From NCBI RefSeq assembly GCF_003335045.1, contig NZ_QOZG01000002.1, positions 62,001-126,000 of the forward strand: 64,000 nucleotides of DNA, in the 5' to 3' direction. Position 1 is the first letter of the stretch, and every line of letters starts with the position of its first letter. The stretch comes from Paramesorhizobium salinisoli. GTDB taxonomy: Bacteria; Pseudomonadota; Alphaproteobacteria; Rhizobiales; Rhizobiaceae. Below are positions 28,966 through 37,758 of this stretch, one piece after another. Made by a program: the position numbers and the translations under genes. The notes under the pieces were generated by a model. The model was not told the origin of the DNA, made no database searches, and worked only from the letters and a program-made list of their open reading frames with translations.

Positions 28966-30216
28966 TTGATCGTGCGCCAGTTGAAACAGCAAGCCGGTAT
29001 CATCCGCGATTATTTTTCGGTCATCAGCGGATCGGCGGGACGGGTTTTGATCTCGCTCGCCTATTTTGTCGCACTTGCCAATACGCTTTCCATTGGGGAT
29101 TTCGGCGTTTTTGCCACGGCTTCCGCCACAGGCGTAGTGCTATCCCGGCTGGTCTCGTTCGGTTTCGTATCGCCACTCTACCGTATCGCCACGGTCAAGC
29201 CGCAGTTGATCGGCGCCTATACGGGCGGTTATCTCGCGGCGGTCGTGCTGTCATTGCCTGTCGTCGCCATCGCGGCATGGGCGGTGCACGCCGTCTTCTT
29301 CGGTGGCGATATCAGTTTGCTTATCTTTGCCCTGATCATCGTAGCCGAGGCTCTGTTCTGGCGGTCGGCGGAAGTCATCATTATCGTCAACAACGGTCTC
29401 AATCGCTTCGGCAAGGCGGCCATACTGGTGGTTTTCGGCACGGTGACGCGTGCGGTAGCAGCCATTCTCTTCGCGTTTTCGGCAGAGAAAGATCTCGCCC
29501 ACTGGGCATGGTGGTATCTCGCCGCCAATGGCGTCTCGCTTCTCGTCGCGCTGTGGTTCTACCCGCGCGTGAAGCTGCGCTTCGCGCCCGCGCTCTACAA
29601 GCGCCGCATTGCCGACGCGCTTGCCGTGGCCGGCGCTGAAATCCTGTTTTATGTCCAGATGGAGCTCGACAAGCTTCTCGTGCTCAGCATCGGCGGGCCA
29701 CGCATCGCGGGCATCTATGCCATTCTCATGCGGCTCGTCGATCTGACCGCACTGCCCATCCGTTCGTTCAACATGATGCTGGTGCAGCGGCTGATGCGCA
29801 CGCCCGACATGCTGCGCTCGCTGAAGATGAAGGTTGGATTGGAGGGCGGCATATTCCTCGTTTCCATCGGGGCGCTCGCCGCCCTGGCGCTGTTCCTCTA
29901 TTTCTTTCCGGGGGCGCTCGGATCAAATGTCGCCGCCATCGTCGCGTTGCTGCCGCTGGTCATCCTCGTCCCGGGGTTTCGCAACCTTGCCGAATATCAG
30001 GCCGAACTCCTCTATGCGCGCGGCCAGTCGGGCCTGCGGACGGCTAATCTGGCGATTCTCACATGCGCCAAGGCACTGCTCATCTATCTGCTGTTCACGC
30101 ATTTCGGCGCCGACGACGCCTGGGTCATCTGGCTGAACGCGATCTTCGCCGCGCTCTATCTTCTATCCCTGGTGCTGACCTATCGCGGGCTGCGGCTGCC
30201 CGCAAAGCGGGTCTGA
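28966..30216 (+). CDS. Polysaccharide flippase (Wzx/MurJ-like, MOP superfamily)
   Basis: Integral membrane protein of about 416 residues with roughly 12 hydrophobic helices, starting IVRQLKQQAGIIRDYFSV and ending in a basic tail. The repeated helix pattern and the segment GSAGRVLISLAYFVALAN fit oligosaccharide flippases that move lipid-linked units to the periplasm. No ATG is available at the N-terminus: TTG 28966 or GTG 28972 are possible starts, so the exact start is uncertain. It faces the DUF6492 gene, whose stop is two bases away. Confidence 0.82.
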   Translation: MIVRQLKQQAGIIRDYFSVISGSAGRVLISLAYFVALANTLSIGDFGVFATASATGVVLSRLVSFGFVSPLYRIATVKPQLIGAYTGGYLAAVVLSLPVVAIAAWAVHAVFFGGDISLLIFALIIVAEALFWRSAEVIIIVNNGLNRFGKAAILVVFGTVTRAVAAILFAFSAEKDLAHWAWWYLAANGVSLLVALWFYPRVKLRFAPALYKRRIADALAVAGAEILFYVQMELDKLLVLSIGGPRIAGIYAILMRLVDLTALPIRSFNMMLVQRLMRTPDMLRSLKMKVGLEGGIFLVSIGALAALALFLYFFPGALGSNVAAIVALLPLVILVPGFRNLAEYQAELLYARGQSGLRTANLAILTCAKALLIYLLFTHFGADDAWVIWLNAIFAALYLLSLVLTYRGLRLPAKRV

Positions 30217-30218
30217 CC

Positions 30219-31082
30219 TCAATAACCAATCAACTTGCGGATATGGTCCGTATCGACGCCGATGAACGACTGCATTCCAACCGCCACCTGTCCCGGCGTC
30301 ATCTCCGCGACAAAAGCGCGGAATTGCTCGTCCGTCGGGGCGGGCGCAAACCAGTAGACGCGGCACAGATCCAGACTGTCGTGGAAATGGCCCCTGGCCT
30401 CGAGGACTTCATCGGCATACCGGCCATAGATCATGCATTCGGAAAAACGCCTGACACGGCCCATCACCTCGACCCAATTTGCGTCATGCAGGCTTTCGAT
30501 ACGTTCACACATGGATAGAAGCGCATCGCGTCGCCATGCGATCAGCGTGCCGATATAGTCATGCGGCGACTTCTGAGCCGGATCGATACCAAGCAATGCC
30601 CCGGCATTGGCCGACCACATCAGCTGGTCGCCCGGTACCGGCCGCAACAAAGCGCCGTCATGGCGCAGCAATCGGAGGTTCTCGCCCCGCCAGAGCATTC
30701 CAGCATCGAAAGGGCGAAGGAAAGCCACATCGGAATCGGCGTAGAAGATCGCATCGTCATCGATATGGGCGGCGAGCGCTATGCGCCGCATCTGCTGTAC
30801 ATGCCAGCCGCGCAATGGCAGGACGCGCGGCGAAAGCCAGATGCGCCGCTTGCCTGAGGTAAGGGGGTCAGGCCATGCCTTCAGCCAGGAAGGCAGGAGA
30901 TCGCGCTCATTGACCACGACGCGATGAGCATTTTCCAACTGCCGGAACAGGCTGACATCCTCGCTCTCGACGAGGAGATAATGCCTGGTGAAACCCGTGA
31001 CATGAGTATCGAGCGTTTCACAGAGAAGCCTGCATCGCTCGAAATCACCGGCATAGCTTGCGGTCGCGATCGCGGTCTTCAT
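30219..31082 (-). CDS. DUF6492 family protein, glycosyltransferase-like
   Basis: Cytoplasmic protein of 287 residues starting MKTAIATASYAGDFERCRLL. Beta-alpha pattern and the acidic motif FYADSDVAFLRPF (near residue 115) resemble the DxD metal site of GT-A glycosyltransferases. LLVESEDVSLF and MSANAGALLGID-like segments fit DUF6492, a family found in polysaccharide clusters. Its start overlaps the end of the WecG/TagA-type gene by four bases (ATGA), so it is the last gene of a three-gene minus-strand operon. Donor and acceptor unknown. Confidence 0.75.
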   Translation of the reverse strand: MKTAIATASYAGDFERCRLLCETLDTHVTGFTRHYLLVESEDVSLFRQLENAHRVVVNERDLLPSWLKAWPDPLTSGKRRIWLSPRVLPLRGWHVQQMRRIALAAHIDDDAIFYADSDVAFLRPFDAGMLWRGENLRLLRHDGALLRPVPGDQLMWSANAGALLGIDPAQKSPHDYIGTLIAWRRDALLSMCERIESLHDANWVEVMGRVRRFSECMIYGRYADEVLEARGHFHDSLDLCRVYWFAPAPTDEQFRAFVAEMTPGQVAVGMQSFIGVDTDHIRKLIGY

Positions 31083-31903
31083 GCTTCGCCATCATTGGTA
31101 AATTGCTTTCTCCCTGTCAGCCTTTCCCACATTAGGCGGGCGACAAACAGGAAATTGCCGACGATATAGCGGCGCCACAGACGGCCTGGTTCCTGCCAGA
31201 GACGATAAAGCCATTCTGCGCGGAGCCGGCGGACCCATGGCGGGGCACGCCGGATGGTGCCCGTCTGGAGATCGAACAAGGCGCCGACGGCGAAGGCCGT
31301 CGTGCAGTGGCGCTCCGTCAGCCTGTCGATGATGAAGAGTTCCTGGCGCGGTACGCCCATGGCGACGAGCAGGATATGCGGATGGAAATCGGCGAGTTTC
31401 TGCAATACACCTTCTTCCTGTTGAGGTGTAAAGAAACCGTCCGAAATGATCCTGACCTCGTGCTGCGGCGCGAGCCCGGCAAAATATTTGGCAGCCTTCT
31501 GCGTCACACCCGGCCTGGCCCCGAGAAGTCCGATGCGCAGAGGCGTCTTGACGTGCCTGATAAGCGCGGGCGTGAAATCGGTGCCGTTGAGATTGGCCGG
31601 GAATTTCTTGCCGTGCCACACATAGGCAGCCAGATCCACTCCCAGCCCATCGGGCAGAACCAGAAACTGGTTCAGCGCGGCCCGGTAGTTCGGAGCCTGA
31701 TAGGCAATATTGGCGCAATGCGCGTTCAGCCAGGCGACCCGTAGGAATTCGCCCCTTTTTATGTGATCGGTAATGAGGTCGAGCGCCTCACTCCAGCCGA
31801 GTGCTGCGACCGGAATGCCGAGCACGTCATAGGCATGAGCCAATTGGCAAGTTTTCGCCTGTTCAGATGCGCCGGCGATCGGCTTTCTGTCTCGCCCCTT
31901 CAT
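31079..31903 (-). CDS. WecB/TagA/CpsF family glycosyltransferase
   Basis: Cytoplasmic/peripheral-membrane glycosyltransferase (GT26) of 274 residues. The signature LPDGLGVDLAAYVWHGKKFP near residue 85, GARPGVTQKAAKYF, LVAMGVPRQELFI and the C-terminal RAPPWVRRLRAEWLYRLWQEP are family hallmarks. Members such as WecG and TagA add ManNAcA or ManNAc to an undecaprenyl-linked sugar. Coupled to both neighbours by four-base overlaps (31900-31903 and 31079-31082). The substrate is unknown here, but it suggests the repeat unit is built on a lipid carrier. Confidence 0.9.
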   Translation of the reverse strand: MKGRDRKPIAGASEQAKTCQLAHAYDVLGIPVAALGWSEALDLITDHIKRGEFLRVAWLNAHCANIAYQAPNYRAALNQFLVLPDGLGVDLAAYVWHGKKFPANLNGTDFTPALIRHVKTPLRIGLLGARPGVTQKAAKYFAGLAPQHEVRIISDGFFTPQQEEGVLQKLADFHPHILLVAMGVPRQELFIIDRLTERHCTTAFAVGALFDLQTGTIRRAPPWVRRLRAEWLYRLWQEPGRLWRRYIVGNFLFVARLMWERLTGRKQFTNDGEA

Positions 31904-33081
31904 CCCGCGCTCTTCCGCTTTGCCGAAGCCAGGCGATCCAGACCGCGGCGGATGGCGGCGTCCAGCTTCTGTACCTGGCTGGCGTGGAAGGCCGTGCCGT
32001 CGAGCCGCTGGCGGTCGCCCTGTTTTGCCCGCGCGACCATCGCATTGAGGGCCGCGGCGAAGGCCACGGGCTCATCGGCCACCACGCAATTGGCCGGCAG
32101 CGAGGCGATGCCCCGCACGGAGCGCGATGTGGCCACGCTTGGCAAGCCGAGTTCGAATGTCTCGATCGTCTTCAGCTGAACGCCGGTCCCGGCGCGGCTG
32201 ACCAGCGGAATGACCGCGCAGCTTTCGACGAATGCCGTCGCATCGGGCACCTTGCCGACGAAGTCGACACCCGGCCAGGCGTTCAGCAGATCGCCAGGCG
32301 TGCCGCCCGCGACAGCGATGCTGACGGCCGGGTCGAGCAGCGGCTTGACGTGACGCAGGAACCACTCGAGACCGATCCGGTTGGGCTGCCATGTCCAGGT
32401 GCCGATCAAGCCGAGATCATGGGCGATGGCGGGTATGGGCCGAGCGGCAACCGCCTTGCGCGTCACCAGCGGCAATGCAGCGAAGCGCTCCGGCGGAAGG
32501 CCAAACGTCTTGCCGTCATCCTCCGCCAGCGTGAACACAAAATCCGCCTTGGAGCAGAGCCGTGCTTCGAGCCCGCCAAGGAGCTTTGCCTCGCGTGCGA
32601 ACAGCACCTTCTGCACGGTGCCTTCAGCCGCTTCAGAATTTTCCCTGGCCGAGCGATGCTCTACATTATGCGCCACGAAGATCGACGGTTTGTCGCTGAA
32701 AACATGCTCGAATGCGCCTGCCAGCGCCACTCCGTTCAGGACATAGGCGTCGAACGGCTCGACCGAAGCGATCGCGGCACGCAATTCAGACTGGGGTATC
32801 ACCCGCAGCTTGACAGAGGAGACGGTCAGGCCAGCAACGACCGCCCGGCTCAGCCACGCGAGCTTTTGCGCCATCCCGGCCGTATCCGTGCGGACATCCA
32901 CCTCGCCGAGGACTATGGTATTCTGGGGATCGGAGGACTTTTTGCCCGGCCAAGTGAAGCCAAGCACGGTCACGCGCGCGCCGGCCTTGCGAAGACCGTC
33001 GATGATCGCCGCATTGGCGATCTCGTAACCGGTCGTCGGCTCACCATCCGGAACGAGCGACGTGACAAAAAGAAGATGCAT
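31900..33081 (-). CDS. Glycosyltransferase family 1/4
   Basis: GT-B fold glycosyltransferase of 393 residues, first gene of the operon with the GT26 and DUF6492 genes. Starts MHLLFVTSLVPDGEPTTGYE at ATG 33081; an in-frame ATG at 33105 and one at 33096 are alternatives. The acceptor domain has VFVAHNVEHRSARE-like sequence and the donor domain contains LGLIGTWTWQPNRIGLEWFL and IPLVSRAGTGVQLKTIETFE, the E-x7-E-like region of GT4 enzymes. The sugar specificity cannot be assigned. Confidence 0.85.
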   Translation of the reverse strand: MHLLFVTSLVPDGEPTTGYEIANAAIIDGLRKAGARVTVLGFTWPGKKSSDPQNTIVLGEVDVRTDTAGMAQKLAWLSRAVVAGLTVSSVKLRVIPQSELRAAIASVEPFDAYVLNGVALAGAFEHVFSDKPSIFVAHNVEHRSARENSEAAEGTVQKVLFAREAKLLGGLEARLCSKADFVFTLAEDDGKTFGLPPERFAALPLVTRKAVAARPIPAIAHDLGLIGTWTWQPNRIGLEWFLRHVKPLLDPAVSIAVAGGTPGDLLNAWPGVDFVGKVPDATAFVESCAVIPLVSRAGTGVQLKTIETFELGLPSVATSRSVRGIASLPANCVVADEPVAFAAALNAMVARAKQGDRQRLDGTAFHASQVQKLDAAIRRGLDRLASAKRKSAG

Positions 33082-33289
33082 GGGCAGAGAATGCATGGGC
33101 CCCACTGGAATTCAACGCGATAGGCAGAGAATGCCATATTCCCGCCATGGGATCATAAGCGGGCGAAATGAAGGCTTGATTAATCAACATGCTGCCAGAA
33201 ATCCGTGTCATACGCGCCGGTCCGCGTGGCCGTTAATCGAACTCTAAGGCCGCAGCGCTAAGCATGGATATCCATTGGAACCCGCCGGA

Positions 33290-34282
33290 ATGAAGCGACT
33301 GCCCGACAATATCACCGTTCTTGCCCAATCGCCGCGATTGCGCGCCGACAAGGTCGAGGTCGTCGTGACGATACCAACCTTCCGCCGCCCGGAGCATCTC
33401 CTCAAGACGGTTCAGTCCGTCAAGGCGCAGGTGACCGGACGCCGGTTCGCCATCATCGTCATGGAAAACGATGCCGAGGGGCAGGAAGGCGCGATGGCGG
33501 CGCGGCCTTTTTTTGAGGATGGCACCTTCGAGGGAATCCTGCTCATTGCCCACGACCGGGGCAATTGCAATGCATACAACGCCGGCTGGCTGGCTGCTCT
33601 TGCCCGGTTCCCGCATTTCTCCTCGCTTCTCGTCATAGACGATGATGAACTCGCCGATCCGCTGTGGCTCGAAAACATGTGCCGCGCACGGGAGACATAT
33701 TCGGTCGATATCGTCGGCGGGCCGCAGATACCGGTTTTCGAGCGGCCAGAACAACAGAAATGGGCGAGGCATCCCGTCTTTGCTCCACTCTATGATCAGA
33801 GCGGCCCTGTGCCGGCGGTCTATTCCTCCGGCAATCTGCTTCTATCGCGCAAAGTGCTGGAGGCGATGCCTTATCCGTTTCTCGACCCCATGTTCAATTT
33901 CATGGGGGGTGGTGATTCGGATTTCATCAACCGATGCAGCGGGAAGGGTTTTCGTATCGCCTGGTGCGCTGAAGCCCCTATCCGTGAGACGATCCCGAGC
34001 CGCAGGCTGGAGAGCGGCTGGATCAGGGCTCGCGGGCTTCGAAACGGCGTGATCTCTACCCTCATGGAGAAACGCAAGCGCGCCGACGAGCCATTCGGGA
34101 GACTTCGCGTCATCGTCAAAAGCCTGGCGCTGCTGGCGTTCTCGCCTTTCAAGGCGATCGCCAAAACGCTAAAATCAGGATCGCCATCATCAGGGCTTTA
34201 TTATATCCATGTAGGCCTTGGCCGCGTCCTGGCCGAATTCGGGTATGCCAATGAGCAATATCGCCAGCCTGAGAAGAACTGA
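33290..34282 (+). CDS. Glycosyltransferase family 2
   Basis: GT-A glycosyltransferase of 330 residues. VEVVVTIPTFRRPEHLLKTV at the N-terminus is the nucleotide-sugar fold start, and LLVIDDDELADPLWLEN carries the DxD metal-binding motif near residue 118. SSGNLLLSRKVLEAMPYPFLD and GGGDSDFINRCSGKGFRI complete the acceptor region. I chose ATG 33290; TTG 33275 would add five residues. The 3' end overlaps the O-antigen ligase gene by about 30 bases, so the two are coupled. Confidence 0.88.
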   Translation: MKRLPDNITVLAQSPRLRADKVEVVVTIPTFRRPEHLLKTVQSVKAQVTGRRFAIIVMENDAEGQEGAMAARPFFEDGTFEGILLIAHDRGNCNAYNAGWLAALARFPHFSSLLVIDDDELADPLWLENMCRARETYSVDIVGGPQIPVFERPEQQKWARHPVFAPLYDQSGPVPAVYSSGNLLLSRKVLEAMPYPFLDPMFNFMGGGDSDFINRCSGKGFRIAWCAEAPIRETIPSRRLESGWIRARGLRNGVISTLMEKRKRADEPFGRLRVIVKSLALLAFSPFKAIAKTLKSGSPSSGLYYIHVGLGRVLAEFGYANEQYRQPEKN

Positions 34283-35549
34283 CAGGGCCGCCATTTCCAT
34301 GCGGATGATGGCGGCTTTGCTCGCCGCGTTGATCCTGTCACTGCTGCTGATCTCGTTCAGGCCGTTTTTCCTGGAAGGCACAGATAATCAGGGCGGTGAT
34401 CTCGCCAACCAGCTCGGCTTCAGCGGGCTGGGCGTGGTTGCCATCCTTTCGATGCTGATGCTGGCGAAACCGCGCACCATTATTGCGATGGCAAGTCCAC
34501 TGTGGCTGGTGATGTTCTGTTTCGTGGTTTTTTCCGCGTTGATCTCGCCCGTCCCGACGGTGGCGTTGCGTGCCGTGGCATTCACACTCATCGCCATGAT
34601 CTCCATTATTTCGGTGCTCTGCCTGCCGCGCGACGGCGACGGATTTTCGCTTGTCTTGATGGTATCGGCAGCGGTGGTGCTTATCCTGTCCTATGCCGGG
34701 ATCGTGCTCCTGCCCAACCTCGCGACCCACGGCTATGACGCGTTGGAGCCGCAGAATTCATATCTCTGGCGCGGCGTGTTCTCGCACAAGAATGTTGCGG
34801 GGCCCGTGATGGCGGCGTTCTTCTTTGCCGGCATTTATCTTATGCGGCGGCGCTGGTTCATTTCGGGCGCGCTTGTCGCCCTCGCCGCGCTTTTCTTCGT
34901 TGCCCAGACCGGCTCGAAAACCACAACCGCGCTCGTGCCGCTCGTTGCGGTCCTGGTAGGCGTGCCCGGTATCCTGGGTCTGAGATTGCTGGTAGCGCCA
35001 ATGATCCTTGCGGCGCAGATCGGTTTTTTCGGCATGACCCTTGGCGTGGTGCTTTTTCCATCACTTGCACGGATCGTCCAGGACTACCTGCCCGAGCCAT
35101 CGTTCACCGGCCGCAGCTCGATCTGGCGCTTCACGCTGGAATATCTGGAAAAAAAGCCATGGACCGGTTACGGCCTGGGAGGCTTCTGGTCGACGCCGAC
35201 GGTTCTTTATGCGGCGCGGCCCTATTATCTCGAATGGGATGTGCGCGGAATCGTGCATGCCCATAATGGCTATCTCGACATCGCCGTCACGATGGGAATT
35301 CCGGCGGCCATCTGCGCTGTCATCGTCATCATCCTCATGCCACTCATCGATTATTCCCGCTGCCGGTCCAACCGCGAGAATGTGCTTCTGGCCGATTTCT
35401 TCCTGATGGTGCTGGCTTTTTCGACACTCAACGCCTTTCTGGAGAGTTTCTTTTTCCGGCGTGCCGATCCGGTCTGGCTGATGCTGGTGCTCGCCATTTT
35501 CGGCCTGCGGATGACCGCCCGCGTCACGCTCCCTCCCCACGAGAAATAA
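34251..35549 (+). CDS. O-antigen ligase/polymerase family membrane protein
   Basis: Polytopic inner-membrane protein of about 432 residues with around 11-12 helices. The Wzy_C/WaaL signature is visible: FSHKNVAGPVMAAFFFAG near residue 180, a periplasmic loop with TGRSSIWRFTLEYLEKKPW, and the conserved His in VHAHNGYLDIAVTMGIPAA. It could polymerise the repeat unit (Wzy) or ligate it; the sequence does not discriminate. ATG 34251 (MSNIASLRRTD) or 34245 are both possible. It overlaps the upstream GT2 gene. Confidence 0.85.
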   Translation: MSNIASLRRTDRAAISMRMMAALLAALILSLLLISFRPFFLEGTDNQGGDLANQLGFSGLGVVAILSMLMLAKPRTIIAMASPLWLVMFCFVVFSALISPVPTVALRAVAFTLIAMISIISVLCLPRDGDGFSLVLMVSAAVVLILSYAGIVLLPNLATHGYDALEPQNSYLWRGVFSHKNVAGPVMAAFFFAGIYLMRRRWFISGALVALAALFFVAQTGSKTTTALVPLVAVLVGVPGILGLRLLVAPMILAAQIGFFGMTLGVVLFPSLARIVQDYLPEPSFTGRSSIWRFTLEYLEKKPWTGYGLGGFWSTPTVLYAARPYYLEWDVRGIVHAHNGYLDIAVTMGIPAAICAVIVIILMPLIDYSRCRSNRENVLLADFFLMVLAFSTLNAFLESFFFRRADPVWLMLVLAIFGLRMTARVTLPPHEK

Positions 35550-35623
35550 ACCCTTGCCGATGGTTGACGCTGGGCCACATCAGCGGTCAAAGTGCCGCGC
35601 AATCAGCAGTTCGAGGTGAGAAC

Positions 35624-36439
35624 ATGAGCGACACCGTTATTCTGGTCGGATGCGGCAATATGGGCTTCGCCATGCTGAAGGGCTGGATCGATTCCGACGC
35701 CTTGCGGCCGGGCGACGTCCACGTCGTGGAGCCGGCGGATGGCTTACGGGAACGCGCGGCCAAACTCGGGGTCCATGCGGTCGCCGAATCAAGCTCTCTT
35801 GCCCCAGATCTGAAGCCGCGCATGGTGCTGGTGGCAGTCAAGCCGCAGGTGATGACGCAGGTTATCCCGACCTATGCCCGCTTCGCCGGGGCGACCACCT
35901 TTGTCAGCGTCGCCGCCGGTATTCCGGTGGCGCTTTTCGAGACCTATCTCGGCGACAAAGCCGCCATCATCCGCTGCATGCCGAATACGCCCTCGGCAAT
36001 CGGCAAGGGAATGCTGGTGACTTATGCGAATGCCAATGTGCGGGACGAGGACGCCGCCTTCGTTGCCAATCTCCTGAAGACGAGCGGACAGGTCGCAAGC
36101 ATTGCCGACGAGAGCCTGATGGATGCCGTGACGGCGGTTTCCGGCTCGGGTCCGGCCTATGTTTTTCATTTCATCGAATGCCTGACGGATGCCGGCATCA
36201 CGGCCGGGCTCGAACGCGATACCGCGGCGCTGCTCGCCATGCAGACGGTTTACGGCGCCGGCGCGCTTGCCGCCGGGAGCAGCGACAGTCCGTCAAAGCT
36301 GCGCGAGCAGGTGACCAGCCCAAACGGCACGACGGCGGCAGCACTTGCGGTACTCATGGGAGAAAACCGCCTGAAATCCCTCGTCGAAGAAGCCGTCGAA
36401 GCTGCGAAAAGGCGCTCCGCAGAACTTGGCAAGAGCTGA
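35624..36439 (+). CDS. proC: Pyrroline-5-carboxylate reductase
   Basis: Last enzyme of proline synthesis, 271 residues, reducing pyrroline-5-carboxylate with NAD(P)H. The Rossmann motif ILVGCGNMGFAML is at the N-terminus. IRCMPNTPSAIGKGM and the C-terminal signature REQVTSPNGTTAAALAVL are diagnostic. Start ATG 35624 is set by GAGGTGAG; in-frame codons upstream have no ribosome-binding site. About 75 bases separate it from the polysaccharide gene before it, so it probably has its own promoter. Confidence 0.94.
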   Translation: MSDTVILVGCGNMGFAMLKGWIDSDALRPGDVHVVEPADGLRERAAKLGVHAVAESSSLAPDLKPRMVLVAVKPQVMTQVIPTYARFAGATTFVSVAAGIPVALFETYLGDKAAIIRCMPNTPSAIGKGMLVTYANANVRDEDAAFVANLLKTSGQVASIADESLMDAVTAVSGSGPAYVFHFIECLTDAGITAGLERDTAALLAMQTVYGAGALAAGSSDSPSKLREQVTSPNGTTAAALAVLMGENRLKSLVEEAVEAAKRRSAELGKS

Positions 36440-36678
36440 GATTTTCAGCTTACGCCGCTGCCACATTATTTCTCAATCGGAAATCATTTGAAGAATTGTG
36501 CGCTATTTCATAGCGAAAGGGGCACGTTTCCACACCCACATGCACCGCGAAACTTGGGGAACAACTTTTCTTGCATATCATTATAAAACGCCTGTACCCT
36601 GTGATCTCGCTGCCGGTGGCCTCGAGTAACGGTCACGGGTGATTTTAGGCCAGTAACCGAAAGAGTGAGGAAACAGAC

Positions 36679-37023
36679 ATGACGAGTTTGCTACCCCCGC
36701 TTCATGAAGGTCATGCGCCGATTTATCTGCACAACGCATTTCAGGATGCGGTTGATGCGTTTGAAGACTGGATTGCAGGCGCTGATGAGCCTGCAGTCGA
36801 TGTGAATGGCAAGACCACGCGCATCAGCGTCGTCTTTCGACGCCTGTGGAGTTGCACCGATCCGGTTCCGATGCGTACGATCGATGCCCTGAACGTCCTC
36901 GTGCCGGAAGCACGGCTGGAACGCCGTGAAACCCGTAACACGACCTATGCGCACGCAGCCCGTGCCATGCGTTCTCTCTGCGAACAGCGCCTGAAACGGA
37001 GATTGCCGGTCGTGCTCCCATAA
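36679..37023 (+). CDS. Conserved hypothetical protein (114 aa)
   Basis: Soluble protein of 114 residues, starting MTSLLPPLHEGHAPIYLHNA, ribosome-binding site GAGGAAAC upstream. It has no signal peptide, no cysteine-metal motif beyond two single Cys, and a basic C-terminus (EQRLKRRLPVVLP). The segment FRRLWSCTDPVPMRTIDALN and a helical tail suggest a small globular protein. It is followed by a strong terminator, so it is a monocistronic, evidently expressed gene with a 239-base upstream region. I do not recognise the family. Confidence 0.7.
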   Translation: MTSLLPPLHEGHAPIYLHNAFQDAVDAFEDWIAGADEPAVDVNGKTTRISVVFRRLWSCTDPVPMRTIDALNVLVPEARLERRETRNTTYAHAARAMRSLCEQRLKRRLPVVLP

Positions 37024-37045
37024 TCACGGTCGAGGATCAACAGAC

Positions 37046-37073
37046 AACGGCCCTTTCGAGGGCCGTTTTTCTT
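37046..37073 (+). terminator. Intrinsic terminator after the 114-aa gene
   Basis: Stem AACGGCCC/GGGCCGTT with loop TTTCGA-type bases, followed by TTTTTCTT, 23 bases after the stop codon. Confidence 0.9.
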
Positions 37074-37238
37074 CAAGATGAAACCCGCCTCCATAATCGG
37101 CGCGCGACCCATCCTCGCAAGCCGCCAAGACCGTGCTCCATCCAGCGTGCATGCGCAACGGCGGCAGAAGCCGATATCCCTTGATCTCTCCTGGTTCAGG
37201 CCTAATTTAATCAGGGCATCGCATCCAAGGAGGCTCCG

Positions 37239-37424
37239 ATGGAAGGACAGGTCGTTTTCTACAAGGGCGAGCGGATTTTGTACCGGCACAGGATCGAAGT
37301 GCGTGACGATGATTTCTCGAAAGGCGTCAATGACGCCATCATCGCTTTCCAGCGCAACTATTCAGGCTTCAACCTGGCCGATGAAGACGTCCATATCCGC
37401 GTGAGAAAACCTGGCGAAACCTGA
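37239..37424 (+). CDS. Small hypothetical protein (61 aa)
   Basis: MEGQVVFYKGERILYRHRIE opens a 61-residue protein with beta-rich ends and a central helix (DDDFSKGVNDAIIAFQRNYS). The codon usage looks coding, and AAGGAGG lies about eight bases before the ATG. No signal peptide or membrane segment. It sits alone after the terminator at 37046. Family not recognised; function unknown. Confidence 0.6.
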   Translation: MEGQVVFYKGERILYRHRIEVRDDDFSKGVNDAIIAFQRNYSGFNLADEDVHIRVRKPGET

Positions 37425-37443
37425 TCGCGACCAGCGCTGGCGC

Positions 37444-37548
37444 TCAGGCTTCCTGCCCGATCTGGCCGCGTCGCGCGCGATGGCGGTGCGCGGCGCGGAG
37501 TTCCCGCAGGTCGAGCGGTATTGCTTCCAGCAAGGTGCGCACGCTCAT
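37444..37548 (-). CDS. Possible 34-aa protein
   Basis: ATG at 37548 on the minus strand opens a 34-codon frame starting MSVRTLLEAIPLDLRELRAA and ending in a basic segment. It loosely recalls short Arg-rich DUF1127-type proteins of alphaproteobacteria but lacks their clear core motif. The ribosome-binding site is weak (AGAAGTGAA too far upstream). It may be chance. Confidence 0.25.
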   Translation of the reverse strand: MSVRTLLEAIPLDLRELRAAHRHRARRGQIGQEA

Positions 37549-37731
37549 TTTTTATTTCACTTCTGGATTTTCCCTCCTCGCGTGCCCGGGATGAGACACG
37601 TTCACGCGGCATTGCAAACAGATGCATGAATTTTGCTGGTTGAGTCTTTTGGCGCTTGCAATAAAAGCACGGAGTGACCCCAATTCCTCCGCAATTGGAA
37701 AGCACCCGTTGTCATTGCTCATCACAATTAG

Positions 37732-37745
37732 TTGATATCAATCAA
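37732..37745. promoter_or_regulatory. Perfect FNR/FixK-type box
   Basis: TTGATATCAATCAA matches TTGAT-N4-ATCAA, the consensus for FNR/FixK-family regulators, exactly. It ends 13 bases before the ATG of the glycosyltransferase-like gene, a position that would suit repression or a very short leader. Confidence 0.6.
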
Positions 37746-37758
37746 GGGAGATTTTCGA

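Larger units (their letters stand above)
37425..37758. other. 334-base gap before the glycosyltransferase-like gene
   Basis: Contains a possible 34-codon minus-strand ORF (37444-37548) and, at its right end, an FNR/FixK-type box overlapping the region just before the next start codon. I see no hairpin terminator or RNA gene in it. Confidence 0.5.
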
